Positions 1 to 10,515 of a stretch of DNA of 64,000 nucleotides are shown one piece after another (the stretch's first letter is position 1; each line of letters starts with the position of its first letter). The notes beneath the pieces were generated by a model, which had not been told where the DNA came from, did not search any database, and saw only the letters and a list, made by a program, of their open reading frames with translations. This DNA is from Venturia oleaginea (Eukaryota > Ascomycota > Dothideomycetes > Venturiales > Venturiaceae), in NCBI GenBank assembly GCA_013176395.1, contig JABMLP010000001.1, positions 806,001 through 870,000 of the forward strand, given 5' to 3'. The translations under genes and the position numbers were made by a program.

Positions 1-26
1 ACGAGAGGAGTGCTGATAGATTATAG
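1..26 (+). other. 3' end of an intron of the TGL1-like gene
   Basis: The coding frame of the lipase is closed by TAG at 24-26. That TAG is also a good splice acceptor (ttatag) directly before the conserved LGNNRGNKYS motif, so this is read as the end of an intron whose donor is outside the window. Confidence 0.7.
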
Positions 27-1529
27 CTGGGCAACAACAGGGGAAACAAATACTCCAAAAAGTCGACAACCTTGGTGCCCACAGATTCCAAGTTCTGGTC
101 CTTTTCTATTGACCAATTCGCCTTCCACGATATTCCCGATTCGATCGACTATATCCTCGAAACCACGAAGCAACCTTCTCTCTCTTACATTGGGTTCTCA
201 CAAGGCACTGCGCAAGCATTTGCAACTCTTTCTATCCACCCGACCCTAAATGATAAGGTCGATTTGTTCATTGCGTTGGCGCCTGCCATGTCTCCACCTG
301 GCCTGACAACTGGAATCGTGGACTCCTTCATGAAGACTTCTCCTGACGTGTTGTTTCTCTTGTTCGGTCGCCGGAGCTTGCTTAGCTCTACAACCATTTG
401 GCAGGCACTGATTTATCCGCCCATCTTTGTTCGAGCCATCGATTTCAGTCTTAGCTTTCTCTTTGGATGGCACACCAAGAATATTACACCGCATCAAAAA
501 TTGGCCGCTTATCCACATCTTTACTCTTTCACTTCGACAAAATCAGTAGTCCACTGGTTTCAGATCATTCGAAATGGCAAATTCCAAATGTACGACGACG
601 AATATCAAGCGCCATGGAACGTTTCGGACAATGCCCGATTCTACAAAGTCGCACGTTTTCCAACCAAAAACATCAAGACTCCAATTGTCATGGTATATGG
701 TGGTAGCGATAGTCTGGTCGACATCAATGTCATGCTTAAAGAACTTCCGCGCCATACTATTGTTCATGAAATCCCACATTATGAACATCTCGACTTCCTT
801 TGGGGAGAAGACGTCGCGACCGCGGTATTCCCTCACGTTTTCGAAGCCCTCGACGAGTTTGCGGGAAAGCCGGATAAAGTAATGCCTCCTTTGAGCTCTC
901 CACCCAAACCAGCAAAGTCCTTCGCCGACGCTGCGTCAGGAAATGGCAGCAACACCGATGATGAGGGTGACACAAGCTCATCTCAAATGCCACAAAAGCA
1001 TTCTGAGAATACCAGATCAATTAGGAAACATTCCGTATCATTCGACTCTCCTTCATCGTCACAAAACCATCGGAAGAGACTATCGTCAATACCGATACTA
1101 TCAAGTCCCTCACACTCGATAGATCAGTCACACATCACTGACGCAACGAATGTGTCCTCTTCATCAAGACCCGAAGGGTGGTGGTCTAGCGATGAAGTTG
1201 TCGGCACCGAACCTTCAACGCCCACAAAGCAGCGTATCCACCACGATGGGACCCTAAGCAGTCCAGAGTCTTTCAAGGACTCTGCTAAGAAAACACAGAC
1301 CCCAAACACAAGCTCGATGCGGAAGCAAACGTCCAGGACTTCACTAAGAAGTTTCGGTGAAAGAGGTATCATGGTTGGCAAGGCTAGCACCGTCGGTGGA
1401 ATCTCCAAAGACGCAGTGGAAAGGAGTGGACCTGCGTCGAGATCCGCGAACGGGGCCAGTGTGGGGGTTTCTGAGTTATCAGCGGGAGATGATGCGAGAC
1501 GGGGTAAGAGGAGGAAAAAGAAGGATTGA
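27..1529 (+). CDS. TGL1-like steryl-ester hydrolase / alpha-beta hydrolase lipase, 5' partial
   Basis: This is an acid-lipase-type alpha/beta hydrolase of the fungal TGL1/YEH family, which cleaves steryl esters at lipid droplets or membranes. The frame opens at about base 27, right after a ttatag acceptor, with LGNNRGNKYSKK, the oxyanion-side motif of the family. Upstream exons are outside the window. The nucleophile elbow is GFSQG. The acid is probably the Asp in YGGSDSLVD, and the His that in YEHLDFLWG. The catalytic core ends near base 870. About 215 further residues are Ser/Pro/Lys-rich and look disordered, ending in a basic RRGKRRKKKD tail. The gene is convergent with the SDR gene downstream. 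Family assignment is firm; the exact substrate (steryl ester or triglyceride) is inferred. Confidence 0.87.
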   Translation: MGNNRGNKYSKKSTTLVPTDSKFWSFSIDQFAFHDIPDSIDYILETTKQPSLSYIGFSQGTAQAFATLSIHPTLNDKVDLFIALAPAMSPPGLTTGIVDSFMKTSPDVLFLLFGRRSLLSSTTIWQALIYPPIFVRAIDFSLSFLFGWHTKNITPHQKLAAYPHLYSFTSTKSVVHWFQIIRNGKFQMYDDEYQAPWNVSDNARFYKVARFPTKNIKTPIVMVYGGSDSLVDINVMLKELPRHTIVHEIPHYEHLDFLWGEDVATAVFPHVFEALDEFAGKPDKVMPPLSSPPKPAKSFADAASGNGSNTDDEGDTSSSQMPQKHSENTRSIRKHSVSFDSPSSSQNHRKRLSSIPILSSPSHSIDQSHITDATNVSSSSRPEGWWSSDEVVGTEPSTPTKQRIHHDGTLSSPESFKDSAKKTQTPNTSSMRKQTSRTSLRSFGERGIMVGKASTVGGISKDAVERSGPASRSANGASVGVSELSAGDDARRGKRRKKKD

Positions 1530-2508
1530 GACAGATATGAGTGACATACGGGGACGGACGTTGAGGAGGATCTGGAAGATCGCTGTGGAGTCTTGATTGG
1601 ATGTATATGGACACTTGCAACTCGGCTGCGAGCAGTGGTTTTACACTAATTTCTTATCACCGAGAGAATATTTACGCATAATTTCAACATAGAAAGGTAG
1701 ATCGAACCAACGGTAGGGGGGGCTAGATAGGTATGTACACATGAGCAATTGGCCTTCAGGTCAAGAATGTCATAACTGTTTGAACAGCTAGGGCGGTCTT
1801 CAAAGCAACAACCTGAGTAACCTGAGTAGTCTGGCGCTCAAGCGAAAGCAAACACTCCTACTGTTCACTTCACTTTTGGGCAATATTCCCAATATTCTTC
1901 TCCTCGATCGATTTCGACGTCTGAATGAAGTATGAACCCTGTCGCGATACGTCCGCATTCAGCTGAGAGCACTTGGCATGAACGCAACCGTCTGCCTCAG
2001 GTCTCCTCCTTTTCAGCCGTCCAAGCGCGAGGGTAACGAATGTTGAAGCTTTCATTTCTCGAAATCACACACTGGGTTTATTCTAATGGCGAAAAAGCTT
2101 GGGGCGAGGAGGTTTTCCTGGTTTGTACTCTTCTGCGCTACTCGTAGCCAATGGTGATGTGGAAAGTGGAAGACTGTACATGCTATTTTAGGTGCTGAGG
2201 TTGTCGGTTTTCATCGGATTTGTGGACTTTTTCGAGTCTTCTTTTTCTTAGCCGACATGTCCCCACAGGTTATCTTTTCACTTCTGGAAGAAAGAAAACT
2301 TCACGAGATGACGTGAATGGCCCTCCGGAGCATGATCTTTAGCATTGCTTTATACTCGACCTGCGCAACAAAGCTGCTTTTAACTTCCCGGCTTCAGGAA
2401 ACTATGATTCGCGGATACTCCATGGGAGAAAAATGCGGCAGGGCTCTGGAATCACGATTTTGGAAATCGAGAGGACAAAATACTTGGACAAAGCGAACAT
2501 AATCCATT
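1530..2508. other. intergenic, convergent 3' ends
   Basis: No supported gene. This lies between the 3' ends of two convergent genes (lipase on +, SDR on -) and should hold both polyadenylation regions. Only short ORFs without recognisable domains are present. Confidence 0.6.
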
Positions 2509-3444
2509 TCAAGTGCTAAAGCACTGCCCACCATTGGCACTCACGACACTCCCAGTCATCCATGCGGACTCCGGATTACAAACGATAGCAACGATCCCAG
2601 CAATCTCCTCCACGTACGCCGGTCTCCCACCCCATTTCTTCGCGACCGCCTTCATCTCATCCGTATCCCACTCCCGCACGCCCGTCAGTGGGATGAGGGG
2701 ACTCCACAGAGCCTGTGCCGCAAGCACATCCTCACTGCAACTCCTGAACATATCCGTCATGACTGATCCCGGATTCACGGTGTTTACAGTGGCCTGTTCA
2801 GCGAGTTCTCGCGCCCAGGTCCGGGTCATGGCTTCGAGGGCTCCTTTGGTACCGTTGTACAGCGTGAGATATGCCAGGCCGGTTTTCTGTCCTATGCTCG
2901 ATATATTGACGATGCGGCCGGTTCGGTCTGTTGGGAGGAAAGGTTTTGCGGCACCCACTAGTAGGATCGGGCCGAGGACGTTGACGGCGTAGGTCCTGTG
3001 GAACTCGTCGGGTGTTATGAGCTCGACGGGACCGGTGAGCATTATCGCTGCGCAGTTTATGATTATGTCGATTTGCAATTTGTTTGTCTTCTTATTTTTT
3101 GGGAACTTTTCCTGGCAGGTTGAGATGAGTGTTGCCACGCCTTCTGGCGTGCTGATATCAGCGCGGCATGGTACAGCGATGATGTTATGCTTTGAGCTCA
3201 GTTCTGTGGCCAGTTCTGTGGCTTGCGTGTCAGAGGCTGTGGTTAGGTAGCTGATGAGGATGCTTGCTCCTTTCTCCGCGAGGTTTTTGGCAATTGCTGC
3301 GCCGATGCCTGGATATGTTAGTTGAGGTGACTAATCGGGTGAGTTGGTGTAGAGGAGATTATCCATACTTCGAGCGCCGCCTGTTACGACGGCCACTTTC
3401 CCCTCATGGATCCTGGGGCCTGCGGTTGGAGTTGCGTTTGACAT
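2509..3444 (-). CDS. short-chain dehydrogenase/reductase (classical SDR), two exons
   Basis: NAD(P)-dependent oxidoreductase of the classical SDR family, 291 residues when spliced. Exon 1 is 3444-3369 and exon 2 is 3308-2509. The intron (donor gtatgg, acceptor atatccag) splits the Rossmann glycine motif, so that joining gives VVTGGARSIGAAIAKNLAEKG. Other family marks are INCAAI (NNAG position), the catalytic Ser in NISSIGQ, YNGTK (YxxxK) and NPGSVMTDM. The C-terminus GSVVSANGGQ matches the usual VDGG end. It resembles fungal polyketide-type reductases, but the substrate cannot be read. The start at 3444 is the first Met before a natural N-terminus, and the gene is divergent from the SAT4-type gene at 4393. 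Confidence 0.88.
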
Positions 3445-4392
3445 GGTTGTGGTCTTGAAAGTCGTATGAGCCTGCAATTTCGCTGTGGAAGCTTGTTGGA
3501 GAGTTTTGTGTGGACATTTTTCTTGCGGACTCGCGAGATACAGAATCAAGTAGCTGTACCGTCCCCTGCCTACTGAGGCAAGGGTGATGGCCATGAAACT
3601 GTCATGGCAAGATTCGATGGCTAAGAAGAAAAGAGGATCAAAACATCCCGTCCGTGAGACGTTCCGCCTTATCGAGAAGCGGACAGAATGCCGCCACCTC
3701 GTCTTTCTGTGTACCAATGGCCTGTTGGGATTATTCGGGATAAGTCATTTAAGGAGTGATCGCAAACAGGATGGAAGCAAACTAACTGCAACAAGCATTC
3801 TTGCGCAAGACGCCACCAGCACTGTCACAATAACGTCTTCTTGACACAGCCTGATTGACGGGAAGGTTTCTTCTTCTCAGGACCCTATTGCGGCTCGTAG
3901 TTTGCCTCGATCCGGGAAATGGGCGGAGAAAGGTCTCGCTATGGAGTTAACTACCGGAGGATTCCCAGAGGCGATTGTATGAGGATTGATACAGCGACAT
4001 TGTACGTTTGTGTTTGGCATGTCTTGAATCGTCTCGAGGACTTATGGGAGACCTCCAGACCTGTCCACTGCTGGAAACCCGTTTGGGAACCCATTGAGAT
4101 CGGTATAGATCTACTGCCGACTGTTGACAGGCATCTACTGATCGAAGCAGGATCCGGCAGCAGATCCCGCGCACATGCAAGGTGTTGCGGGAGAAAAGAC
4201 ATGCGCCTCGCCCTAATAGGTAATTCTCAAAACCCTACGAAATAATTGCTTTGCTTCCACGCCGCAGCCTTTCGATTGTTTCGTATTCGCCACTCGCCAT
4301 AATGGATCTAGGTACCATCTCATCAAATCCACAAGAAGATCGTCTTTGAACCTGCGTATTTATACACTTTCTTTCAGCAGGTGTGGGTTACC
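3445..4392. promoter_or_regulatory. bidirectional intergenic promoter region
   Basis: About 950 bp between two divergent start codons (SDR at 3444 on -, SAT4-type gene at 4393 on +), so it presumably holds both promoters. A TATA-like tatttatac lies at 4357-4365, about 30 bp before the + strand ATG. ORFs inside it show no domain. Confidence 0.45.
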
Positions 4393-5721
4393 ATGGTTGA
4401 TGCGACTGCTACTTCGATTCCACTCAGCGGTTTGGCTCTTGTCATCTTTGCTACCTCTGCTGTTTGTCTTATTCTTTCGGCGATTACTGTTAGTTTGAGG
4501 TTTTATGTGCGGTTGCATGACAGTGCGTTGGGGCTTGATGATGGGTTAATATTAGTTGGATTGGTAAGATATATACATACCCCAAGTTTTCTGTTTTCTC
4601 CTCTCCTCGCGATCGGTGGGAGGTTTGGAAAGATGGTGCAAGTATACTGACTCTCGAGCGTTTAGTTGATCTACGCCGTCGATGTCGGTCTAGCATGTCA
4701 TGGAGCCACCGTGGGCCTGGGAAGCCGCTCAGCAGATATAAACCCCTTCATGATGGCCGAAGGACTTAAATTCCTTATGATATGGATGATGGTCTATGTC
4801 ATCGGCTTAGCCGTCATCAAGAGTTCCATCTGCGCCACACTCCTTCGAATCGCAGGCAACAATAAACGCTACATGATTGCCATTCACGCCCTGCTTGGAC
4901 TCACGGTAGCGACGTGTCTAGTCACCTTTATTGGTGTACTACTTCTCTGCCAGCCCATTTCTGCGAATTGGACGAGCCAGGGCAAGTGTGTTAGCATGCA
5001 GACGATGATTGCGTTGTCTTATACTTCGACTGCTTCTACTATTACTACCGATCTGGCTTGTGTTGCTGTTCCGGAGATTATGCTTTGGAATATGCAGATG
5101 AAACCGATGAAGAAGGTCTCTGTGTTTGTTCTGTTGTCGTTTGCGTCCATGTAAGTCTGACCAAACCAACCACTATTCCAACATTTGAATCCAGCTAACA
5201 AGGATTTCTCAGCGCATCAATAATAACAATCGCCCGCGCGCCTTATATAGAACATTACTGGAACCCTCTCGACAATCTAACCTGTAAATTCCTCCCTCCC
5301 TCTCCCCAAACCCCACCTTCCTCCACACAACTTAACAAAACAAACAGACTGGACCGGCTACATAGTCCTCTACTCAAACATTGAATCCGCCATCGGCCTC
5401 GTCGCCTCCTCCCTCCCTACTCTACGCAAACTCCTCGCCTCCCCCAAACCACCCTCCCGCGCCATCTCCGAACTCGTTACCTTTGGCTGTGTACCTCCAC
5501 ACACGAAAACGGGTTTCTTGAGTCCCACGGAGCAGGGCATCTCGTTTTCTACTGTGAGGACTGGGGGGAGGGGGGAGGTGTGGACAATGATTGATGATGT
5601 GAAGAGCGAGATGAAGAGTTGTGAGGGGGAGGGAGGGGTGGGCAGGTTGGACGATGTGAGGAGGTGTGAGGAGATGAAGAATTGTGAGGGGTTTGAGCGG
5701 TGGATGACGAGGCAGGGGTAG
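4393..5721 (+). CDS. SAT4-type rhodopsin-domain integral membrane protein, four exons
   Basis: Seven-helix plasma-membrane protein of the fungal 'rhodopsin domain' (SAT4/PTH11-related) family, 366 residues. Exons are 4393-4563, 4666-5150, 5213-5283 and 5348-5721, and all phases close. Family marks are the N-terminal helix followed by LRFYVRLHDSALGLDDGLIL, HGATVGLGS, the helix with KSSICATLLRIAGNNKRY, CQPISANW, and IARAPYIEHYWNPLDNLTYW. The cytosolic tail (from about residue 280) is low-complexity and charged, with TVRTGGRGEVWTMIDDVKSE. These proteins are widespread in Pezizomycotina. Some are proposed receptors, but the ligand and role are unknown. The start at 4393 is the first ATG before the first helix. 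An in-frame GTG at 4381 is less likely. Confidence 0.82.
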
Positions 5722-6082
5722 GGGAGGGGGGATGTGGGTTGTGTGGAGGAACTGAAGGGGGAGAGGAAGTTTTGAGGACGGGGTGGTGTTTGATGGATTA
5801 TGATGGCTTTTATACCCGAGGATTATAGAAGCTTTTTCTCGAAGACGGAAAGTTGTAGAGAGGCTGGAAGTCAAATGACTGAAGAGAAGCTCACATGGAG
5901 AAAAACTTTAAGATAGAAGAACTTTATGGAATAGTGTTAGAAAACATATCTCAATTTTGACTTGGGATGTGAGCGCATTGAACTAGAATGGTGCGAAAGA
6001 TTGTGAAAAGCGAGGGAGGGGGGGGTTATCATTTTCCTGGCACCGAAAACATCTATACACATCTATAGCCTACATTACTGTA
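5722..6082. other. intergenic, convergent 3' ends
   Basis: About 360 bp between two convergent stops. No gene is seen; it contains purine-rich low-complexity sequence. Confidence 0.5.
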
Positions 6083-7012
6083 TCATAAATCCCAAGAAAG
6101 TTCAATCGGCGGGAGTTTCTCCGCGTCGTATTCATTCACCAGTTTCCAGTCGCATGCCACTTGCCATGCAGTTAATCCAATCACGCCAGTAAGTGTTCCA
6201 ATCAACCCTACCTGCATATTGGTACCTGTGGGAAATTGCCAGCCAACCTTTCCGACCAGCGTGCCGCAAGACAACATCATGAAGTTGAAGGCTCCGTATG
6301 AGATGGCCGAAGGTGCAATAACTGACCACCAGCTCAAGTTTTGACTCAGGTGGTCTTTTCGAATGCCTCGAAGCGCAGTCGAGGTCCCAAGGAGGAGACT
6401 GCCAAACGAGCCAACGGCAATGCGTGTAGAAAGCATCAGAAGAATCTTGGGTAAAGTCTTCTGCCCATCTACACAGATCCTGGTAAGCCATTCGATATTC
6501 TGTGCGAGGTCGAGACCCAGTACAGCAGCTAGAACATAATCGATGTATGCTCTGTTTTGCGGCTTTTGAGAATCTGCCATCACACCTCGACCTGCGTAGA
6601 TAATTGGCAATATCCTGAATATCCCTTCCACCAAGCCAGTGGCAATGAACGAGGTGACGATGTTGAAGGTCCAGTTCTTGTAGGCAGCAGGGTAGCCATC
6701 AATGAGAGCTGCTACAGCGTAGAATAAGCCGTAGATAAGGAGCTGCGTGACTGCGACACCTGCAAGACCGACGGTTCCTGCTGAGGCATAGGTCCACACC
6801 AATAGCTCCAGCTCACCACGGTGTGAGGAGTCGGCAGTTTTTTTATTCTTCCAGTAATGATAGCATACCACTGAAGGTATGAATGTTAATGGTGTTAGGA
6901 GCGCTGCTTGTGATGATGCTGAGTATGTGAGGAGGATTGTTAAAGGTGGACCTAAATAGCAGAGGAGTCGTGTAGACAACGAGAATGAGGTGTTTGACGA
7001 TGGCTGTGACAT
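6083..7012 (-). CDS. multi-pass membrane protein, probable PrsW-like glutamic intramembrane protease relative
   Basis: A 309-residue single-exon protein with about eight hydrophobic helices. The segment GLVEGIFRILPIIYA near residue 125 followed by YVLAAVLGLDLAQNIEWL near 165 resembles the two signature helices of PrsW family proteases (E-E-x-x-K, then a helix ending in E-N). Here the first motif is degenerate: the second Glu is Gly and the Lys is Arg. The fold may be kept while catalysis is altered or lost. The assignment rests on this helix pattern only. Alternatives are an unrelated fungal membrane protein. The start is the first Met of the open frame, and the gene is divergent from the RtcA-like relic. 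Confidence 0.55.
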   Translation of the reverse strand: MSQPSSNTSFSLSTRLLCYLGPPLTILLTYSASSQAALLTPLTFIPSVVCYHYWKNKKTADSSHRGELELLVWTYASAGTVGLAGVAVTQLLIYGLFYAVAALIDGYPAAYKNWTFNIVTSFIATGLVEGIFRILPIIYAGRGVMADSQKPQNRAYIDYVLAAVLGLDLAQNIEWLTRICVDGQKTLPKILLMLSTRIAVGSFGSLLLGTSTALRGIRKDHLSQNLSWWSVIAPSAISYGAFNFMMLSCGTLVGKVGWQFPTGTNMQVGLIGTLTGVIGLTAWQVACDWKLVNEYDAEKLPPIELSWDL

Positions 7013-7228
7013 AGTGAAGGATGATTTGTATATACGCCTCGACAGAGCAAGATTCGGTATTTAAGCACTTCGGGTGAAGCTCGTGTCGAGGTTGTGCTCG
7101 TGCTCGGTAAGCACTTGCCCTAGCATCGTGGAAAAGTGGTCTCTTCATCGTCATCCATCGCGATTTTCCCCGACTTTTCCCGACTTTGAGTGACAATTAA
7201 GTGGGAGGATGAGATCCAAGACTTACCT

Positions 7229-7259
<31 letters not shown>

Positions 7260-7668
7260 GATGGGGAGGTCGAGGAGGAGGACGCTGCTTGAAAGGGCGG
7301 GTGCGCTAAAACCTAGCGTCTACCGTCTAAATGAGGTTCAGCTCTTGCCCATACCTTTCCTCTCTTCACCACAATTTCCATGCAATACAAAGATTCTCAT
7401 AAGATTCGTCTTCGCAGGAACGGTGGTCCTTGGCATGGCGCGTCCGTGTCAGTTTGCTACTTACAGCGCGCGCCGTTACACTGCTGCGCCTCTGTCGTTG
7501 ACTCATCAGGTATGTCGCTTTCGAATCTCAGCTATGAATCTGTCCTCTCGACGCCTTTGTAAGAAGAGCCGATATCAAAATTTTAAGAAGACGTCTAGCG
7601 AGCTCCACACACTTCCAAATCACATTAACAATTTGGTAACTTCAGCAAACTTCAGCAGCAACCACGAC
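7013..7668. other. divergent intergenic region with GTT microsatellite
   Basis: Separates the minus-strand membrane protein from the plus-strand RtcA-like relic. The open frame from 7258 joins the relic, but no conserved residues occur before 7669, so I treat it as 5' leader. Confidence 0.45.
7230..7260 (+). repeat. (GTT)n microsatellite
   Basis: About ten uninterrupted gtt units, visible directly in the sequence upstream of the RtcA-like reading frame. Confidence 0.95.
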
Positions 7669-8970
7669 ATGGCCGATTCTGTTCATCTTAATGGGACGAC
7701 TCTCGAGGGTGGAGGACAGCTGCTTCGAATCGCAGTCGGACTCTCCGCCCTTACAAAGATATCAATACGATTAAACATTATCAGAGGCAATCGTAGCGGA
7801 GGTGGCGGACTCAAGTTACAACATCTCACTGGAGTCCAAAGGCTGGCCAAAGCATGCGGAGCACGAACGACCGGAGCTGAGAAGAAGAGCAAAGCATTGG
7901 ACTTCTGGTTAGGAAATCAAATTTCTCCGTCTGTCAAGCTCAGCCTTGGAGGACCAAAGCTTGAAACCTTGATCGACATAGCGACACCTGGAGTTATCGG
8001 GCTGGTCTTTCAAGCAATACTTCCATATATCCTCTTCTCTGGTCAAGCCTCAACCTTGGACGAACCCTTCTTCCTGAAAATAAAGGGGGGCACAAATATG
8101 TCTAATTCGCCTTCCATCGATTACATCCAGCACGTTCTTCTACATATGCTTAATATGATCGGTTTGCCTCCAATCTCTGCCAGCGTACATTCTCACGGAT
8201 AGAGCACTGTTCGCAACGAGATAGGCGCTGTTTCGTTCAAGATCACTCCCCATACCAAAGGATTCTGCTTACCTGCTTTCAAACTCACCGAGAGAGGTAC
8301 TATAATCAAATCACAGCAAGAATTCTCGGAACCCGGGATAGTGAGAAACACTTCTACCAAGAACTTACAAAAGCAGTGGAGGTGGCCTTCCCAGAGGTCG
8401 ACTTAGAATTGCATTTTGAGCCAAGTGGGCAAGAGAAGAGATTGTATCTCCTCCTTATTGCAGACACCTCGGATGGCCTGAGATTGGGACGAGATTGGCT
8501 CTATGATCGCCGGATATCTTTGGAAGAGCATGTAATTCAACAGATCGCTTCCAAGGTCGTCGATGATCTATTGGCTGAGATGCGCCACGGAGGATGAGTA
8601 CATGAGGGACCAAGTCGCTGTATTCCAGGCTCTTGCGGAAGGCAAGAGTGCAGTCTTTGGCGGGCGAAGCGAAACAGACAAGCTGTTGGAAGCTAGTCTG
8701 CACGCGCAAACCGCTCAATGGGTTTCGAATGTGATGCTCGGTGTACGATGGATCGATAGTAGCGATTGCGAGGGCATTGGGTTTGCTGCTGGAGAGAGGT
8801 ACTGTGAGCGAGGAAATTCGAGCCCAAAATTACCCAAAGCAACCACAAAAGAGGATGACTTGGACACCAAATTGGAGAGTTGGAGCTTTGATACCCGAAA
8901 ATGTGGCACATTACCTTCTCTACGAGAGGACTTCCACAAATCCCTAAAGCTGTCTATCAAATTCCAGCTT
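7669..8970 (+). pseudogene. RNA 3'-terminal phosphate cyclase (RtcA-like), broken
   Basis: The intact family would make 2',3'-cyclic phosphate ends on RNA using ATP. The start MADSVHLNGTTLEGGGQ at 7669 is the family N-terminus, followed by GGGLKLQHLTGVQRLAKACG and the insert-domain region. The reading frame is then closed by TAG at 8200-8202, where a Trp is expected after SHG, and resumes with STVRNEIGAVSFKITPHTKG. A frame change lies between about 8300 and 8376, then RLYLLLIADTSDGLRLGRDW continues in another frame. A further shift near 8595 leads to DEYMRDQVAVFQALAEGKS and the C-terminal CEGIGFAAGE. All domains are therefore present in order, but with one stop and at least two frameshifts. 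Introns do not explain the lesions. Sequencing error is possible but unlikely for three sites. Confidence 0.82.
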
Positions 8971-9666
8971 TAGTACCGCGAAAAGCTGATGAAAAGATCA
9001 AGATCGATCCAACTGCATTGGTTGCATGATTGGATTGAGCTCATCTGGAATTATGAACACACCTCGAAATAAATCTTGCTAAATGCATCGCTTCTGGCTT
9101 CGGTTTTAACGCCGGGATCGTGGCTTGCATGCGCCCAGTCAATCCAGGATGGAAAAACACGTCTTCTTTGCTGCCACGATAAGGTTCATGAGTAAGAGCA
9201 AGGAAGTTTTTCTTCTCGTTGTCGAATAAATTTCTTTGATGAACAGATGGCCAAGAATCTTCAAGGTCGCCAATGCAAGGTGTGGAAACCAAGCGCTTGA
9301 AGGTGTAATGATCCAATTAGGACAAACCAGCGTACATCATGCATGCGCACCACCACTCTTGCATGTCAGAACGATATTCAGAGATGGATCGACAATCCGT
9401 GGTCGTCGTTATGTATAATTCCTGACTCTGGACAGTGCTTGGTGTCAAAAATCATTTGCACGCGTCTACCTCTCCTACCTCTTAAGCACCTTTCTGTTTT
9501 TACCACATAGAAGACTTATCTGAAAGTGCGATCAGTCTGGCCGTAGTCTCTTGACTGTTCTTCATTTATTTTGTCCAGATAAAACATACCTTAAGGTTCA
9601 CAAGCTCGACGTTGTTTTCACACAGCAAGATATACTTGCGGTTCTAAACTTTCTGCTGCTCCCAAG
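8971..9666. other. intergenic, nothing recognised
   Basis: About 700 bp with only short ORFs. It precedes the first member of the paralogue cluster and may hold its promoter. Confidence 0.4.
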
Positions 9667-10515
9667 ATGTATTCAGCAAAGCGATTGCAAGAAACAACTG
9701 TTTCGACCTCCAGAACAAATCAAGATTCGTCCATGGAGAAGAACTTTGATCTGGTCTCCACGGCGAAAGACTCGCGTATCGACCATCCTTCAGTGCCAGT
9801 CTTGAAAGGGGTTGCACCGAGGCAGAGAAGAATCCCAGCTCCTATCAAGATATACCCCGATTATACAGATTCGAATGAGACCCAAAAATCGATTTATGTT
9901 CCTACCTTGCCTCTCTCGTCGACATCGGGCCTGGCATCGGTTGAAATTAGAGCCATTACTCCACAAAGAGCCGCACCAACTCCGCCGATGGATCGTCCCA
10001 ATTCAATCCTTGTACTGTCTGCTCCCAACAGTGCTCGCAGAAATCGAACGCCAAGGGAACAGAGCTCACCATCACCTCAAATGAGCTATCGTTACCAATC
10101 CAGAGACAGTTGGAAGAAGGAATTATAAACCGTCCGATTTGATGTTATTCGGTCATCCGCGCACTCAAACTTAAGTTCTCCAGCGTACGTCGATCGCCTT
10201 CGAAGTTCTTCTCGTTTACCGACGCTCCATTCGCCCAACAGTCTCGACGGAATGTCACCTGAATCTCCCGACCAAGTGTTCGTAAGCCCCATCGAAGACG
10301 CTCCGATGCTCAGCATTGTTCCCATCGGGGACACAACCATCGAAGAAGAGCAAACTTTCATTGCTTCGTCGTCGACCAGCCATGGACGTAAAGTTGATCC
10401 TGAAACTTTTCTGCGCTTGACTGGCACACATTCCAGTCTCTCAGCATGCGAGTCTCCCAGCATGCGAGTACGACCCAACAATTCACTCCACGCCATATTT
10501 CAACCAGAAAAATGA
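9667..10515 (+). pseudogene. paralogue cluster member 1, disordered Pro/Ser-rich protein with one in-frame stop
   Basis: One reading frame of 282 codons runs from ATG at 9667 to the stop at 10515 and is interrupted once, by TAA at 10126-10128, after SRDSWKKEL. After that codon the same frame continues for 129 codons. The protein is rich in Pro, Ser, Thr and Arg without a recognisable fold. It has family-like motifs PAPIKIYPD, PTPPMDRPNS, VFVSPIEDAP and a SPSMRV element. The stop would arise from CAA by one C-to-T change in a CpA context. Alternatives are a shorter 153-residue protein, or readthrough. No splice sites flank the stop convincingly. It belongs with the similar genes at 11834, 20390, 23269 and 25569. 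Confidence 0.6.

Noticed and set aside
10092..10496. 134-codon minus-strand ORF
   Set aside because: Lies antisense to cluster member 1, whose frame has family motifs.
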